From positions 62,001 to 126,000 of the forward strand of contig NZ_JAJRCG010000006.1 of assembly GCF_028679125.1 (NCBI RefSeq): 64,000 nucleotides of DNA, written 5' to 3'. The notes beneath the pieces were generated by a model. It worked only from the letters and a program-made list of their open reading frames with translations, ran no database searches and was not told the DNA's origin. This stretch comes from Methanoregula sp. (lineage in GTDB: Archaea; Halobacteriota; Methanomicrobia; Methanomicrobiales; Methanospirillaceae). The position numbers and the translations under genes are program-made. Numbering within the stretch: the stretch's first letter is position 1; the number at the start of each line of letters is the position of its first letter. Positions 53,334 to 61,348 of this stretch are shown piece by piece.

Positions 53334-54428
53334 ATGGGCAGTCCTTACCTGAACAGCAATGAAACGATCGTCCTGTCAACGCACAACGTGGTCATCAACA
53401 CCATTCCGGCCGAGGCGATCCTGACCAACCAGCGCCTCATCCTGGTTGATGCCCGCAATACCCAGCTGCGGCCGCAGGACATCCCTTTCACTGCACTGGA
53501 GACCATCACCATCGGGGATAATACCGCGATGGACCCGGTCCTCTCCCTCTCGATTGTCCTTCGGGACGAGAGCCGGCATACGCTGGGCATCACCTTTCCC
53601 CAGGGACCCAAGGCAAAACGGGTGGGCGAGCGTGACGAGTGGGCAACACGACTCAAGGAGGCCAGTGTCGGGGCACAGCAGGAGGATGGGGTGAAACCTG
53701 CCGATCTCGAACCCCCCTGGGTTGCAGGGGATCTGCCGGAGGACGGGGAAAAACCTGCCGACGATAAGGAGGCACGTGAGGAGAAGTACTACAACCCGCC
53801 GCTGATGCCAAGAAAACCCCGGGCCGCACCGGTAAAAGGGAACCGCATGATCGTTGCGGCGGGTCTTGTCATCATCCTCATCATCGCAGCCGTTATCGGC
53901 ATCTGGTTCTATGCCCCGCCATCCACGTGGAGCAGCGGGGCAGCACCCGTTCCCACAGTAACTGCCACCCCGCCCGTGACCGCAGTTATCACGGAAACAC
54001 CCGTTGTAACGGAAGTGCCCACTACACAGCCAACCGAAACCCCGACACCAGCACAGGTTGTGACCGCCGCCACAACCCCTGTCCCGCAGGTCCTCATTCC
54101 GGAGACCGGTGTATGGGTCAGGATCGAGTATACCGGGAATTATACTGCATCGATCGGGACATCGGGCGCCATGCGGGAGATCTCCGGTTCCGGCACGCAG
54201 GTGTACCAGGTACCGGCCAAGGATATTATCGTTGATGCCTCGGTTGACAAACTTGATGACTCCGGCACGCTGCTCACCGTCTCGATCTACAGTAACGGGA
54301 AACTTGTCAACAGCGGCACAACGACAAGTCCTCATGCGACCCTGGATGTTCACGCAGACCTGCGGACACCGGCACCCACGCCAACGGTCACGAAAATAGT
54401 TGTCACGGCAGCATCGAAATCCGGTTGA
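53334..54428 (+). CDS. PH-like/transmembrane/extracellular domain protein (paralogue 1)
   Basis: A 364-aa protein. Residues 1-110 resemble a bacterial/archaeal PH-like domain (YLNSNETIVLSTHNVVI and AILTNQRLILVDARN). A charged linker follows, then one membrane segment (MIVAAGLVIILIIAAVIGIWFY, about 175-196), a Thr/Pro-rich stalk and an outer beta domain (VRIEYTGNYTASIG) ending near 345. The N-terminal domain would be cytosolic and the C-terminal one outside. A longer paralogue lies at 57694-59370, the pair flanking modABC. Function unknown; signalling or surface attachment is a guess. Confidence 0.8.
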   Translation: MGSPYLNSNETIVLSTHNVVINTIPAEAILTNQRLILVDARNTQLRPQDIPFTALETITIGDNTAMDPVLSLSIVLRDESRHTLGITFPQGPKAKRVGERDEWATRLKEASVGAQQEDGVKPADLEPPWVAGDLPEDGEKPADDKEAREEKYYNPPLMPRKPRAAPVKGNRMIVAAGLVIILIIAAVIGIWFYAPPSTWSSGAAPVPTVTATPPVTAVITETPVVTEVPTTQPTETPTPAQVVTAATTPVPQVLIPETGVWVRIEYTGNYTASIGTSGAMREISGSGTQVYQVPAKDIIVDASVDKLDDSGTLLTVSIYSNGKLVNSGTTTSPHATLDVHADLRTPAPTPTVTKIVVTAASKSG

Positions 54429-54453
54429 ACTACCAAAAAACGTTCAGTCCCGT

Positions 54454-55155
54454 TCAGCCATGACAGTGGCATACGGTACAGGTGTCGGGGATCTCCCGGG
54501 GACTGCCCTCCCATTCCTTTTTTCCTGAACAGAGGACTATGACCCGGTCGCCGATCTCCTGGCTGTCGGCAACGCGGTGCGTAACGACAATACAGGGAAT
54601 CTGCATCTTCGTCACAATCGTCCGGGTCAGCTCTTTTACCCCGATCGTGCTCTCAACATCAAGAGATGAAAAGGGTTCGTCCATCATCAGGAGCGCCGGG
54701 CGTATCGCGATCGCCCGCGCCAGGGCTGTCCGCTGCTTCTGGCCCCCGGACAGGTTGGCCGCCCTGACATCCGCAAGATCCCCAAGGTGCATCATATCCA
54801 TCAGCTGTCCGACCCGCTCTGAAATCTCCGTACGGGGCAATCCCCGGGCCCGCAGGCCGTATGCGATGTTCTCGCTCACGGAAAGGTGGGGAAAGGCGGC
54901 TGCGTTCTGGAAGACATACCCGATCCGGCGGTCTTCCATGGGGAGAGAGAGCCCGTCTGCATGATCAGAGAGCAGGGTACCATTGAGCCGTACCCTGCCG
55001 GTATCCGGGACGAGGAGACCGGCGATGATGTTGAGCGTGGTGGATTTCCCCGACCCGTTATTGCCCATGAGTGCGAGAATCTCGCCATCGCGAACCTGGA
55101 ACGAGAGATCCATGGTGAAGTCACGCAGCTTTTTGGTAAATGCTGCCTCAAGCAT
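54454..55155 (-). CDS. modC: Molybdate/tungstate ABC transporter ATPase
   Basis: A 233-aa ABC ATPase with Walker A GNNGSGKST, signature LSGGQKQR, Walker B LLMMDEP and the H-loop VVTHR. The C-terminal regulatory TOBE/MOP domain found in many ModC proteins is absent, so it is a minimal ATPase. Start ATG 55155 overlaps modB by 8 nt. Together with modB and modA it would import molybdate or tungstate for molybdopterin enzymes such as the formylmethanofuran dehydrogenase encoded 5 kb away. Confidence 0.9.
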   Translation of the reverse strand: MLEAAFTKKLRDFTMDLSFQVRDGEILALMGNNGSGKSTTLNIIAGLLVPDTGRVRLNGTLLSDHADGLSLPMEDRRIGYVFQNAAAFPHLSVSENIAYGLRARGLPRTEISERVGQLMDMMHLGDLADVRAANLSGGQKQRTALARAIAIRPALLMMDEPFSSLDVESTIGVKELTRTIVTKMQIPCIVVTHRVADSQEIGDRVIVLCSGKKEWEGSPREIPDTCTVCHCHG

Positions 55156-55969
55156 GCGGCACCTCTTTCCGGGTGACGAGCCGGACGGTGATCATGATGA
55201 TAAAGGAGATAATCACGAGCAGGATGGATATAGTCAGCCCCAGATTGAAATTGCTCTCCATTCCCACATATACGGCAAGGGGCATGGTCTGGGTCACCCC
55301 GGGAAGGTTGCCGGCGAACATGATCGTGGCGCCGAACTCACCCAGGGCCCGGCCGAAGGTCATGACCGCACCGGAGATCAGTCCCCCCGCAGTAAGGGGG
55401 AGGGTAATCGTCAGGAATGTCCTGGTACGGGAGGCACCGAGGGTCCGGGCAGTATACTCGTAACTCTGGTCGAACTGCTCGAAGAGGGATTTTGCCTGCC
55501 GCAGGTAGAAGGGGGAGGCGACAAAGATCTGGGCCATGATGACCGCGAGCGTTGTGAAGGCGATCGAGATTCCCATCATGTTGAAATATCGCCCGATCAG
55601 TCCCATCCTGCCATAGAGCACAAGCAGGGCGAACCCGGCAACAGCCGGCGGCAGGACAAGCGGGAGATCGATCAGAGTATCGACCACGACCTTGCCCGGG
55701 TAGGTGGTGCGGGCGTGCACGTAGGCAAACGGAGTCCCGACGAGGAGAACGATCACAAGCGAGATGACCGAGGTTGTCATGCTCAGCCAGAGTGCACTGA
55801 TCACGAGGGGATCCGACAGCGAAGATAGGAATAATTCCGGGGTTGTACGGAAGAAGAGGGCGACCACCGGTAATGCAAGATACAGGGTTACGAGAAGGAT
55901 GAGCAGACCTGCAGCACTGTACGAGAGGATACGCCGGTATTTTTCGGGAATATTTCCTGCGATTCTCAT
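55148..55969 (-). CDS. modB: Molybdate/tungstate ABC transporter permease
   Basis: A 273-aa permease with about six membrane segments and the cytoplasmic EAA-like loop around RTLGASRTRTFLTITLPL, where it docks with the ATPase. Length and order match ModB/WtpB. It overlaps modC by 8 nt and follows modA by 70 nt; the gap is AT-rich and may hold a weak signal, but one transcript is likely. Confidence 0.9.
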   Translation of the reverse strand: MRIAGNIPEKYRRILSYSAAGLLILLVTLYLALPVVALFFRTTPELFLSSLSDPLVISALWLSMTTSVISLVIVLLVGTPFAYVHARTTYPGKVVVDTLIDLPLVLPPAVAGFALLVLYGRMGLIGRYFNMMGISIAFTTLAVIMAQIFVASPFYLRQAKSLFEQFDQSYEYTARTLGASRTRTFLTITLPLTAGGLISGAVMTFGRALGEFGATIMFAGNLPGVTQTMPLAVYVGMESNFNLGLTISILLVIISFIIMITVRLVTRKEVPHA

Positions 55970-56039
55970 AAGGAATGCCCGTATCGGGCCGGTTATTCAA
56001 TAAAGAATGAATGATTGCCGGATATAAAAACAAAAAGGA

Positions 56040-57035
56040 TTAGGTGGAGATTGGCCTGAAGCCGTAATCCTTGAGGTCCTGCTGGCCAGCGGCGGAGAGC
56101 ATGAAGTTTTCGAAGTCGGCTGCTGCACCCTTGCTGGTGGATCCCGTCATAACACCGATCGTGTAGGTCTGGAGATAGTTGACCGCCTTGGGAATCGAGA
56201 TGGACACATACTTATCGCTGCCAGCGATATAGGTTGACTCATAGACGAATCCTGCATCAACTTCACCAAGCTCGACTTTGCTTGCAACTGCCGGTTCGGA
56301 TGTTTCATAAGTGACCACATTGCTGTATACAGAAGTATTCCACTCCTTGCCATATCCTGTTGCCTTTGCCAGGTTTGCCATGACTCCCGTTGTTGCAGTA
56401 CCAACCGGGACGCTCTTATCAGCCATCGCGATCTTCATACCGGGTTTTGCAAGATCGGTGAGCGACTGGATGTTGGCAGGGTTGTTCTTGGGCAGGATCA
56501 CAATCACGTAGTTCGAGGTGAGAGGCTTGACCGTTGCATTCATCAGGTATCCTCCACCCTTGAGCTCGTTGGTGTAAGAATTGCTAGCCGAGATGAAAAC
56601 ATCGGCATAGGCACCGTTCGTTACCTGGGTCTTTAAGGCCTGGGTGCCTGCAAGGTTGAAGACAACCTTGTGGCCGGGATACATCTTCTCGAAATCAGTT
56701 GCGAGTTTCGGGGAAACTCCCGAAAGGGATGCTGCGGTGTATGCTACAACATTGCCTTCTGAATACGTGTACACCGGTGCTGGCGTGCTCGTGGTTGCAA
56801 CTGCGGCTGTGGTTGTCACCGGAACTGCGGTAGTTGCAACCGCGACTGGGGACGCAACCGTGGTTGTGACCGGGATGGCTTCGGAAGTGGGGACAACCGG
56901 TGCTGCGGTGGCAACCGGGGTTACCGCCGACGGGGTTGTACTGGAAGTGCAGCCTGCAAACAGTGCTGAGACAAACAGCAGTGCACAGACGATACTGATC
57001 GTGATGAGAGTACGTGGTTCGGATCTCTTTTCCAT
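56040..57035 (-). CDS. modA: Molybdate/tungstate-binding lipoprotein
   Basis: A 331-aa periplasmic-type binding protein anchored outside the membrane. A signal peptide ends in the lipobox LFAGC, followed by a long Thr/Val/Pro stalk (residues about 26-80) and the binding domain (VVAYTAASLSGV, NLAGTQALKTQVTNGAYADVFIS), which matches ModA. ATG 57035 is preferred over TTG 57044. Stalk composition resembles that in the flanking PH-like/TM proteins, typical of methanogen surface proteins. It starts the modABC operon. Confidence 0.92.
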   Translation of the reverse strand: MEKRSEPRTLITISIVCALLFVSALFAGCTSSTTPSAVTPVATAAPVVPTSEAIPVTTTVASPVAVATTAVPVTTTAAVATTSTPAPVYTYSEGNVVAYTAASLSGVSPKLATDFEKMYPGHKVVFNLAGTQALKTQVTNGAYADVFISASNSYTNELKGGGYLMNATVKPLTSNYVIVILPKNNPANIQSLTDLAKPGMKIAMADKSVPVGTATTGVMANLAKATGYGKEWNTSVYSNVVTYETSEPAVASKVELGEVDAGFVYESTYIAGSDKYVSISIPKAVNYLQTYTIGVMTGSTSKGAAADFENFMLSAAGQQDLKDYGFRPIST

Positions 57036-57693
57036 GGTAATCAATCCTATTCCCTTCTGGTTAGGTGCTGATCGGGTAAAACTATTGCCTTTTATTTTTG
57101 AATATGTTAAGTAATATTAATGCATTGCTGACGTCTTCCGACAAATATCTCCTGATTATTCACGAATGAAGAAAAGGAGCCAGATTGCCGCGGATTATCC
57201 TGGTCTGATCGAAAGGGTCATATCACCATGGGTAATTTTGTAAAATAATAATAATTTACATTGAGGAAAAGTTAAACAAAAAATATTATATGCATGTAGT
57301 TCTTATTATTCTGTTGTCCATTTGGCTACACGCACCAGACGGACACATGCACACACAACAATACCATACATACCTAACAGGAGTAGAAGGACACAATCAG
57401 CACACCAGTCAATCATGATCAGGGAACCGCGTCGACTCCGCCGGATTGAATGACCGGATCGGGTCACCCGGGTTCTTCCCGTGCGCAGGTATCTGCATCC
57501 GGGCACCATAGTTTTTCAGGGTACGACGATCTCCCCGGGGCTGGGAACCGGGGACCTCTTCATCTCTTCTGGTTTTAATGGTTCATTTCCCGATCGATGT
57601 TCCCTGTTCAGATGCGGCCGTGACAGGAAACCGGGATTTCATCTAAAAAGCATATCTGCCCGGACAACCAAAATGAGATGATACTGAGGAATC
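57036..57693. other. Intergenic region upstream of modA
   Basis: This 658-nt stretch lies between the divergent modA and paralogue 2 genes. AT-rich parts at about 57087-57122 and 57238-57300 likely hold the modA promoter and any metal-responsive operator; GTAAA/TTTAC arms near 57239-57258 are a weak inverted repeat. A small minus-strand open frame (57306-57509) is not supported by start signals. No RNA gene was recognised. Confidence 0.5.
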
Positions 57694-59370
57694 ATGAGCG
57701 CTCCGTACCTGAACCGCGGTGAATCCATCATCCTGACCACCCACCGGATGAGTGTTGATGCCGTTGAGTACGACGCGATCCTGACCACCGGTCGTCTCAT
57801 CCTCATGGACAGCCGGTATACCCGGTTCGAGCCCCTCACGATCCCCCTGCCCCGGATCATAACGGTGAAAGGCGGAAAAACACCGACCGGCGATCCTGCA
57901 ATCATCCTGATACTGGAAGAACCCGGTACGCATAAGGAACCTGAGACGGTGAGCCTGGTTTTCCTGCAGGAACAGGGAGAACAGAGAAAGGATGAGCGGC
58001 AGGCCTGGGTAAAGAAACTGATAGAACTGGCCATCACGGCACGCGAACAGGCCGTGAGAACCACCGCAGCCCCTGCCCGGAAAAAGACCGGAATGCAGCC
58101 TTCAGTCCGGCGTTTTGAAGCCCCGGAGACACCCCGCCCCCGCATTGTCGTGATGGAGCCGGTGACCCCCATGCCGAAACCCGTGGAGGTTGTGGAAGAC
58201 CCGGATTCGCCCGGCTTCTCCATGCATGACCTGCCGCCACCTGTACCGGGAGAAGAGGAACCAGATGAGGTGGAGGCTGATGATGACCGGGATCTTCCGG
58301 AGGGTGGGGACACGGAGTCCGTGCAGGACAAAGAGCCGGATGAAGTCATGGATACCCTGACAGAACAGCCGGTGCCTGAGGCTGTGCCGGAGATCGTGCC
58401 GGTCCCTGTGGACAATACCCTTCCCGAACCTGCTGTTGTTGTCCCTGCCGGGGAGACCGTGGCCCTGCCGGAACAGGACGAGACCCCGCTGCCCATACCC
58501 GCAATTCCCGCCGCATCCCTGGCCAGTAGTATCAGCGCTGCCCTTGACGCTCTCAGGCCAAAACCCGTTCCACCGGAACAAGAGGTTACGGATACACCGT
58601 CACTCCCGGAACCAGATCAGCCCGTAACGACATTGCCGGGAGAATCACCGGAGCCCGAAGATATTCCGGTACCGGAACAACCAGCAGAGACGAATCCGCA
58701 GGAGCCACCGGCAGGGAATGTCCCTGAAGAGGAAACCACCCCTCCGGAACCTGTCCCGGTGCCTGAAGTAATCCGGGTGGACGATACACCATCCGTGACC
58801 GCAGAGCACCCTTCAGACCCGATCCCGTTACCGGAGGTTCCCACTCAGGAACGGAGAAGAATACCGCTCCTCCCGGTGGCGATCCTCGTCCTTGTTGCCA
58901 TAGGCATAGTGTTTGGCGCGATCCTGTTTGCGTCACACACGTTACCAACTGATACCGGGAGCCAGGTTGTAACCCCAGCACCCACGGTTATGCAGGTTTC
59001 ACCCCCGGTGTCCGTGCCCCATGAGGGGGTGCGGGTGAACGTGATCTATCCCTATGATTATTTCGGTACCGTCGGGAACCCGGAACGCCTCCACCATGTA
59101 TCAGGGACCGGCAACCAGACGTTCCCGGTTCTTATGACCTCCGACATAATCCAGGCAACCATCCAGAAACAGGACAATTCCATTGAGTCGCTGACCATCG
59201 AACTTTATAACAACAGTACGCTCGTCTCTACGAAAACCGTGACAGCCCCCATGGGCGAGGCCAGCATCCTCATCGATATGAAAACAGGCAGGTCACCGGG
59301 CATGACCGTGGACACGCCATCTGCGGACAACAGTACTCTTCTCGGGAACGGTTCGCTCATCTATTACTGA
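57694..59370 (+). CDS. PH-like/transmembrane/extracellular domain protein (paralogue 2)
   Basis: A 558-aa protein. Residues 1-115 match the N-terminal PH-like domain of the 53334-54428 protein (PYLNRGESIILTTHRMSV and AILTTGRLILMDSRY). A long acidic, proline-rich linker (about 130-385) with repeated EPxPVPE-like units follows, then one membrane segment (LLPVAILVLVAIGIVFGAILF) and an outer beta domain (VNVIYPYDYFGTVGNP). The cytosolic linker is far longer than in the paralogue and could act as an interaction tether. GAGG precedes ATG. Function unknown. Confidence 0.8.
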   Translation: MSAPYLNRGESIILTTHRMSVDAVEYDAILTTGRLILMDSRYTRFEPLTIPLPRIITVKGGKTPTGDPAIILILEEPGTHKEPETVSLVFLQEQGEQRKDERQAWVKKLIELAITAREQAVRTTAAPARKKTGMQPSVRRFEAPETPRPRIVVMEPVTPMPKPVEVVEDPDSPGFSMHDLPPPVPGEEEPDEVEADDDRDLPEGGDTESVQDKEPDEVMDTLTEQPVPEAVPEIVPVPVDNTLPEPAVVVPAGETVALPEQDETPLPIPAIPAASLASSISAALDALRPKPVPPEQEVTDTPSLPEPDQPVTTLPGESPEPEDIPVPEQPAETNPQEPPAGNVPEEETTPPEPVPVPEVIRVDDTPSVTAEHPSDPIPLPEVPTQERRRIPLLPVAILVLVAIGIVFGAILFASHTLPTDTGSQVVTPAPTVMQVSPPVSVPHEGVRVNVIYPYDYFGTVGNPERLHHVSGTGNQTFPVLMTSDIIQATIQKQDNSIESLTIELYNNSTLVSTKTVTAPMGEASILIDMKTGRSPGMTVDTPSADNSTLLGNGSLIYY

Positions 59371-59443
59371 TCTGCTGAAAGCCGTCGTGTATCTGATGTC
59401 ACAACACCATCCTTAATATCCCGACTCTCCTCAGTACTGGTAG

Positions 59444-60331
59444 ATGCAGCACGAGTTTGGCATTCACATGAAAGGCGGTGTCATCACCGAACGGAATCCT
59501 GACTTATCCACCGTCCGGATCCGTGCCCCGGCCGGTGTTCTCACGATAGAGCAGTTGCGGGGCATCGCGCAGGTCGCAAAGAAATACGGGACCGGTGTGG
59601 TCCACTGCACCACCCGACAGACCATCGAGATCCCCCATGTCAATCCCAAGTCACTCAAGAGAGTTGCACTGCGGCTCGAGAAGAACGGGACGCCCATCGG
59701 GTCCGAGAAGGACGAGGTCGTCAACATCATCTCCTGCCCCGGGACCGAGCGGTGCAAATTCGCCAATATCGATACAATCGGCCTTGCAAAAAAGATCGAC
59801 GCGAAGCTCTTCGGCAAGCAGATGCCGGTCAAGATGCGCATCGGTCTCTCGGGGTGCCCGAATGCCTGCGTGAGCCCCATGCTCAACGAGATCGGCATCA
59901 TCGGGCGGATCAAGCCGATCCGCACCGAAGGTCTCTGTACCGGCTGCGGCATGTGCGTTCACTACTGCAAGGAGAGCGCGATCCGGATCCGGAACGGCAT
60001 CTCGGAACTGGACGATGAGAAGTGCGTGCAGTGCGGAACCTGTGTCAAATCCTGCTCGTTCAACCTGCTCAAAGAGGCACACACCCACTATCTCATCACG
60101 GTCGGAGGACGACGGGGAAGGCACCCGAAGATCGGCAGGGAACTCCTGACGGTCGAGACCGAGGAACAGGTACTCTTTGTGATCGACAGGATCATTGACT
60201 GGGTATACCGCCGGGCATGGAGCGGCAGGCTCCTCTCGGAACAGATGGATGAACTCCATTTCGGGAAGTTCCGCGAGGAGATCGTAAAGCAGGTGCCGGA
60301 AGCGGAGTTGGTTGCCGCAAAGAAGAAATGA
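59444..60331 (+). CDS. Sulfite reductase-like siroheme/Fe-S protein
   Basis: A 295-aa small sulfite/nitrite reductase homologue (Dsr-like protein of methanogens). The siroheme-[4Fe-4S] ligands are CPGTERC and GCPNAC; an inserted ferredoxin-type domain supplies two further clusters, CTGCGMCVHYC and CVQCGTCVKSC. It is about half the size of assimilatory enzymes. The usual function is not settled; sulfite or related reductions are plausible. A TATA box (CTTAATATC, about 59412-59420) lies 27 nt before ATG, so the message is leaderless. It is convergent with fwdC. Confidence 0.9.
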   Translation: MQHEFGIHMKGGVITERNPDLSTVRIRAPAGVLTIEQLRGIAQVAKKYGTGVVHCTTRQTIEIPHVNPKSLKRVALRLEKNGTPIGSEKDEVVNIISCPGTERCKFANIDTIGLAKKIDAKLFGKQMPVKMRIGLSGCPNACVSPMLNEIGIIGRIKPIRTEGLCTGCGMCVHYCKESAIRIRNGISELDDEKCVQCGTCVKSCSFNLLKEAHTHYLITVGGRRGRHPKIGRELLTVETEEQVLFVIDRIIDWVYRRAWSGRLLSEQMDELHFGKFREEIVKQVPEAELVAAKKK

Positions 60332-60485
60332 ACGGTTTTTTATTGAGTTCCTTCTTTTTTCCCGATGCCTGAAATCACAGCATCATACTACCCGGTTTTT
60401 ACCGGCGGACACACCCTGATATGATGTACCGCCCCGGTTTCCATCCGGATTTTCCTCATAAATCGCAGCGCTGAAAAGAGATATT

Positions 60486-60507
60486 GGTGGATCCGGATGG
60501 ATCCACC
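60486..60507 (-). terminator. Hairpin downstream of the fwd/fmd operon
   Basis: GGTGGATCC and GGATCCACC form a perfect 9-bp stem with a 4-nt loop, 23-44 nt beyond the fwdC stop on the minus strand. The following bases on that strand are T-rich. It could terminate the operon or stabilise its 3' end. A GT-rich tract lies between it and the stop. Confidence 0.5.
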
Positions 60508-60529
60508 GGCGTGTGTTTGTGTGTATGTG

Positions 60530-61339
60530 TTACGGTGATGAGATCTTTTTGTAAAGATTGGCGTAAATCACTACGCCTTTCTTCTTCTTGTGACGCTCGC
60601 CCATGTCACCGATGAAATGCGAGAAGGTCGCCTTAATGCCGTCAATTTCGAGCTCGACTTCGCCGGCAGGCTTGAATCCGGGCATCATGGTGTCGATGGA
60701 ACCGAAGATGATAATCTGACCATCGACCATCTGGCCGCCAACCTTGCTGGTAGCATTGCCCTTGACAGTGACCTTGCCACCTTCAGCGTGTGTACAAAGG
60801 TGGACATCGACATTGCCATTGATAACCATCTCGCCACCGGTCATGAACATACCGACATCTGATCCGGCATTGCCCTTGACAAGGATCTTGCCTCCGGACA
60901 TGCCCCGCCAGTCGCCACGATAGGCTGCTCCAAGGTAGTTGCCGGCATTGCCCTCAATGATCAGCTCTCCCCCCTTCATCGCAGTGGCGGCAAACGCCGC
61001 AACGTCACCTTTCGCGAGGATCTTTCCGCCGGTCATCCAGGCCCCGACATAGAGGTCGGCGCTGCCCTCAATGACAAGTTCCCCGGCGCTCATCTTGAAG
61101 CCAAGGTACTTGACCTTCTTCACATCGCCCCTGACAACGATCTTCGTGTCAGCTGCGGTTGCACCCGCGTTGCCGCTCACGTCAAAGTACTTGCCGAGCG
61201 TAGAGGTGGTGTTGCCCTCGTGAACGGAGAGTTCGGCGATCTGTGCCGCAGTCTTGCCTGCAAATGCATCGGGGGAGATATTGTCTGCCTCGAGATACAG
61301 TGCAGGTGCGTTTTTTACAGTAATGGTAACGGTTTCCAT
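60530..61339 (-). CDS. fwdC: Formylmethanofuran dehydrogenase subunit C
   Basis: A 269-aa beta-helix subunit with repeated glycine-rich turns (for example GGKILAKGDVAAFAATAM and GGEMVINGNVDVHLCTH), related to the C-terminal domain of glutamate synthase. In the Fwd/Fmd complex it links the catalytic A and B subunits. ATG 61339 is chosen because AGGTGA lies 5 nt before it; a GTG three codons upstream is possible. It is the last gene of the operon, 9 nt after fwdA. Molybdenum versus tungsten type cannot be decided from this subunit. Confidence 0.95.
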   Translation of the reverse strand: METVTITVKNAPALYLEADNISPDAFAGKTAAQIAELSVHEGNTTSTLGKYFDVSGNAGATAADTKIVVRGDVKKVKYLGFKMSAGELVIEGSADLYVGAWMTGGKILAKGDVAAFAATAMKGGELIIEGNAGNYLGAAYRGDWRGMSGGKILVKGNAGSDVGMFMTGGEMVINGNVDVHLCTHAEGGKVTVKGNATSKVGGQMVDGQIIIFGSIDTMMPGFKPAGEVELEIDGIKATFSHFIGDMGERHKKKKGVVIYANLYKKISSP

Positions 61340-61348
61340 CTCTCTCAC

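Noticed and set aside
57306-57509. Small minus-strand membrane-like open frame
   Set aside because: It has a hydrophobic stretch but no ribosome binding site or convincing promoter and lies within an AT/GC mixed intergenic region.
60508-60529. GT-rich tract as a regulatory repeat
   Set aside because: It is short and irregular, and lies just downstream of an operon end; no function can be supported.
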